The translations under genes and the position numbers were made by a program. Under the pieces are notes generated by a model. It did no database searches, had not been told where the DNA came from, and saw only the letters and a list, made by a program, of their open reading frames with translations. Below, one piece after another: positions 6,629-7,511 of a stretch of DNA of 7,511 nucleotides; the first letter of the stretch is position 1, and the number at the start of each line of letters is the position of its first letter. The DNA comes from Dehalococcoidia bacterium (GTDB lineage: Bacteria > Chloroflexota > Dehalococcoidia > Dehalococcoidales > RBG-16-60-22), in the NCBI GenBank assembly GCA_030615655.1, contig JAUWYU010000069.1:1-7511 (forward strand), read 5' to 3'.

Positions 6629-6785
6629 GGAGGCCATCAGGCTGGATGAGGAGACGCTGGAGATAAGGGAGCGCGTACTGGGCCACGAGCACCCGGAAAC
6701 ATTGAAAAGCCGGAACAACCTGGCCATAGCTTACAGAGCGGCGGGCAGGGACAAGGACGCGGAGCGATTAGAGGCGCAAGACTAA
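6068..6785 (+). repeat. 126-bp tandem repeats encoding 42-residue TPR units
   Basis: Five full units and one partial unit start at 6068, 6194, 6320, 6446, 6572 and 6699. Each encodes a version of TLxSRNNLAIxYRxxGR followed by EEAIRLDEETLEIRERVLG and xEHP. The fifth unit is 127 bp because of the extra G. The DNA itself is strongly conserved; for example, units 4 and 5 share an uninterrupted stretch of over 30 bp around GGGCGGACTGAGGAGGCC. This points to recent duplication or gene conversion. The last unit ends degenerate, EAIRL becoming DAERLEAQD, as array caps usually do. Confidence 0.9.
6597..6785 (+). pseudogene. Displaced 3' end of the STAND-TPR gene (out of frame)
   Basis: In the frame one base beyond that of the main gene, this stretch encodes the rest of TPR unit 5 and partial unit 6, ending RLEAQD and a TAA at 6783-6785. 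It lacks a plausible independent ribosome site or start. It is best read as the original C-terminus of the upstream gene, separated by a single-base insertion or by a sequencing or assembly error. The codon pattern is uninterrupted up to the stop, so the damage, if real, is recent. Confidence 0.85.
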
Positions 6786-6813
6786 AGCATTGTCGGCATA
6801 GAGATAAGAAATT

Positions 6814-7511
6814 TCAGTCCGTTACGGCCACGCGGCTATCTCCCTTCAGGAGCCGCTTCAAATACTGGCCGGTAGCGGAGGGCTTCTGCCGTGTAATCTC
6901 CTCGGGGGTGCCGGTGGCAATGACATAGCCGCCCTTATCGCCGGCGCCGGGGCCGAGGTCGATAATATAGTCGGCATTCTTAATCACGTCCAGGTGATGC
7001 TCGATGATAATCACCGTGTTACCGGCGTCGACAAGGCGCTGGAGCACCCTCAGAAGAGCCGCGATATCCTCAAAGGACAGGCCGGTGGTGGGCTCGTCCA
7101 GGATATAGAGCGTGCTGCCCGTGGAACGCTTGGAAAGCTCGGTGGCGAGCTTCACCCTCTGCGCCTCTCCCCCCGACAGGGTCGGGGCCGGCTGGCCGAG
7201 GCGTATATAACCGAGTCCGACATCGTTCAGGGTCTCCAGCTTGTTCTTCAACCTGGGGAAATGCTCAAAGAAATCCAGCGCCTGCGCTACCGTCATGTCG
7301 AGCAACTCGGCGATATTCTTGCCCTTGAACCTGATTTCCAGAGCCTCGCGATTATAACGCTGCCCCTTGCAGACCTCACAGGGAACGGTGACATCCGGGA
7401 GAAACTGCATTTCAATCTCGATATATCCATCGCCGCGGCAGGCTTCACAGCGTCCACCCCTGACATTGAAGGAGAACCGCCCGGGGGCATAGCCGCGCAA
7501 GCGAGCCTCGG
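6814..7511 (-). CDS. uvrA: UvrA, excinuclease ABC subunit A, C-terminal part
   Basis: This is the last 231 residues of the damage-recognition ATPase of nucleotide excision repair; the gene continues past the right edge. Visible in order are RGYAPGRFSFNVRGG, the second zinc module CEAC...CEVC, the ABC signature LSGGEAQR (7179-7156), Walker B LYILDEPTTG (7110-7081) and the H-loop EHHLD. The region aligns from memory with the end of E. coli UvrA throughout. One variation is TTGLSFED where E. coli has TTGLHF. The TTG near 7498-7500 is an internal leucine codon, since the frame stays open and UvrA-like (EARLRGY) to the edge. The TGA lies 28 bp from the end of the restored STAND-TPR frame, so the two genes are convergent. 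No clear terminator is seen between them. Confidence 0.97.
   Translation of the reverse strand, partial: EARLRGYAPGRFSFNVRGGRCEACRGDGYIEIEMQFLPDVTVPCEVCKGQRYNREALEIRFKGKNIAELLDMTVAQALDFFEHFPRLKNKLETLNDVGLGYIRLGQPAPTLSGGEAQRVKLATELSKRSTGSTLYILDEPTTGLSFEDIAALLRVLQRLVDAGNTVIIIEHHLDVIKNADYIIDLGPGAGDKGGYVIATGTPEEITRQKPSATGQYLKRLLKGDSRVAVTD

Overview
The window looks like bacterial chromosome, moderately GC-rich, probably from an uncultivated or environmental lineage. The style of the intergenic repeats (CTCACCCCCTT next to CCCCTCTCC/GGAGAGGGG hairpins) and the UvrA and HD protein sequences suggest Chloroflexota, perhaps Dehalococcoidia. That placement is an impression from family resemblance, not something the window proves.

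Layout. Positions 1-417 hold no gene. They contain one arm (95-344, plus an outer hairpin element at 1-57) of a large inverted repeat. Positions 418-3000 (+) encode a complete SbcC/Rad50-type SMC ATPase with a central CPLC zinc hook. It converges, with a 4-base gap, on a small HD-domain phosphohydrolase (3005-3556, -). Positions 3557-4441 form an 885-base gene-free stretch. It holds a promoter for the HD gene, the second arm of the inverted repeat (3622-3873), two tandem hairpin-rich repeat units (3922-4282), and a unique segment that probably carries the promoter of the next gene. Positions 4442-6628 (+) encode a STAND/NB-ARC-type NTPase ending in TPR repeats. A single extra G near 6595-6597 shifts the frame inside the fifth TPR unit, so the last 62 codons (to 6785) are displaced. 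Positions 6814-7511 (-) are the C-terminal part of UvrA, which runs off the right edge.

How the parts relate. SbcC and UvrA are housekeeping DNA repair ATPases. The HD protein is a generic metal-dependent hydrolase of unknown substrate. The STAND-TPR gene sits between the repeat-rich spacer and uvrA like an accessory insertion. It has the architecture of a bacterial NLR-like sensor: an uncharacterised N-terminal domain, an NB-ARC switch, and a sensor built from near-identical repeats. It is the best candidate here for a conflict or defence function, although the frameshift leaves its activity in doubt.

The second notable structure is the inverted repeat. A perfect 76-bp core (269-344 and 3622-3697) lies just upstream of both convergent genes, sbcC and the HD gene, and carries the same promoter-like sequence facing each of them.
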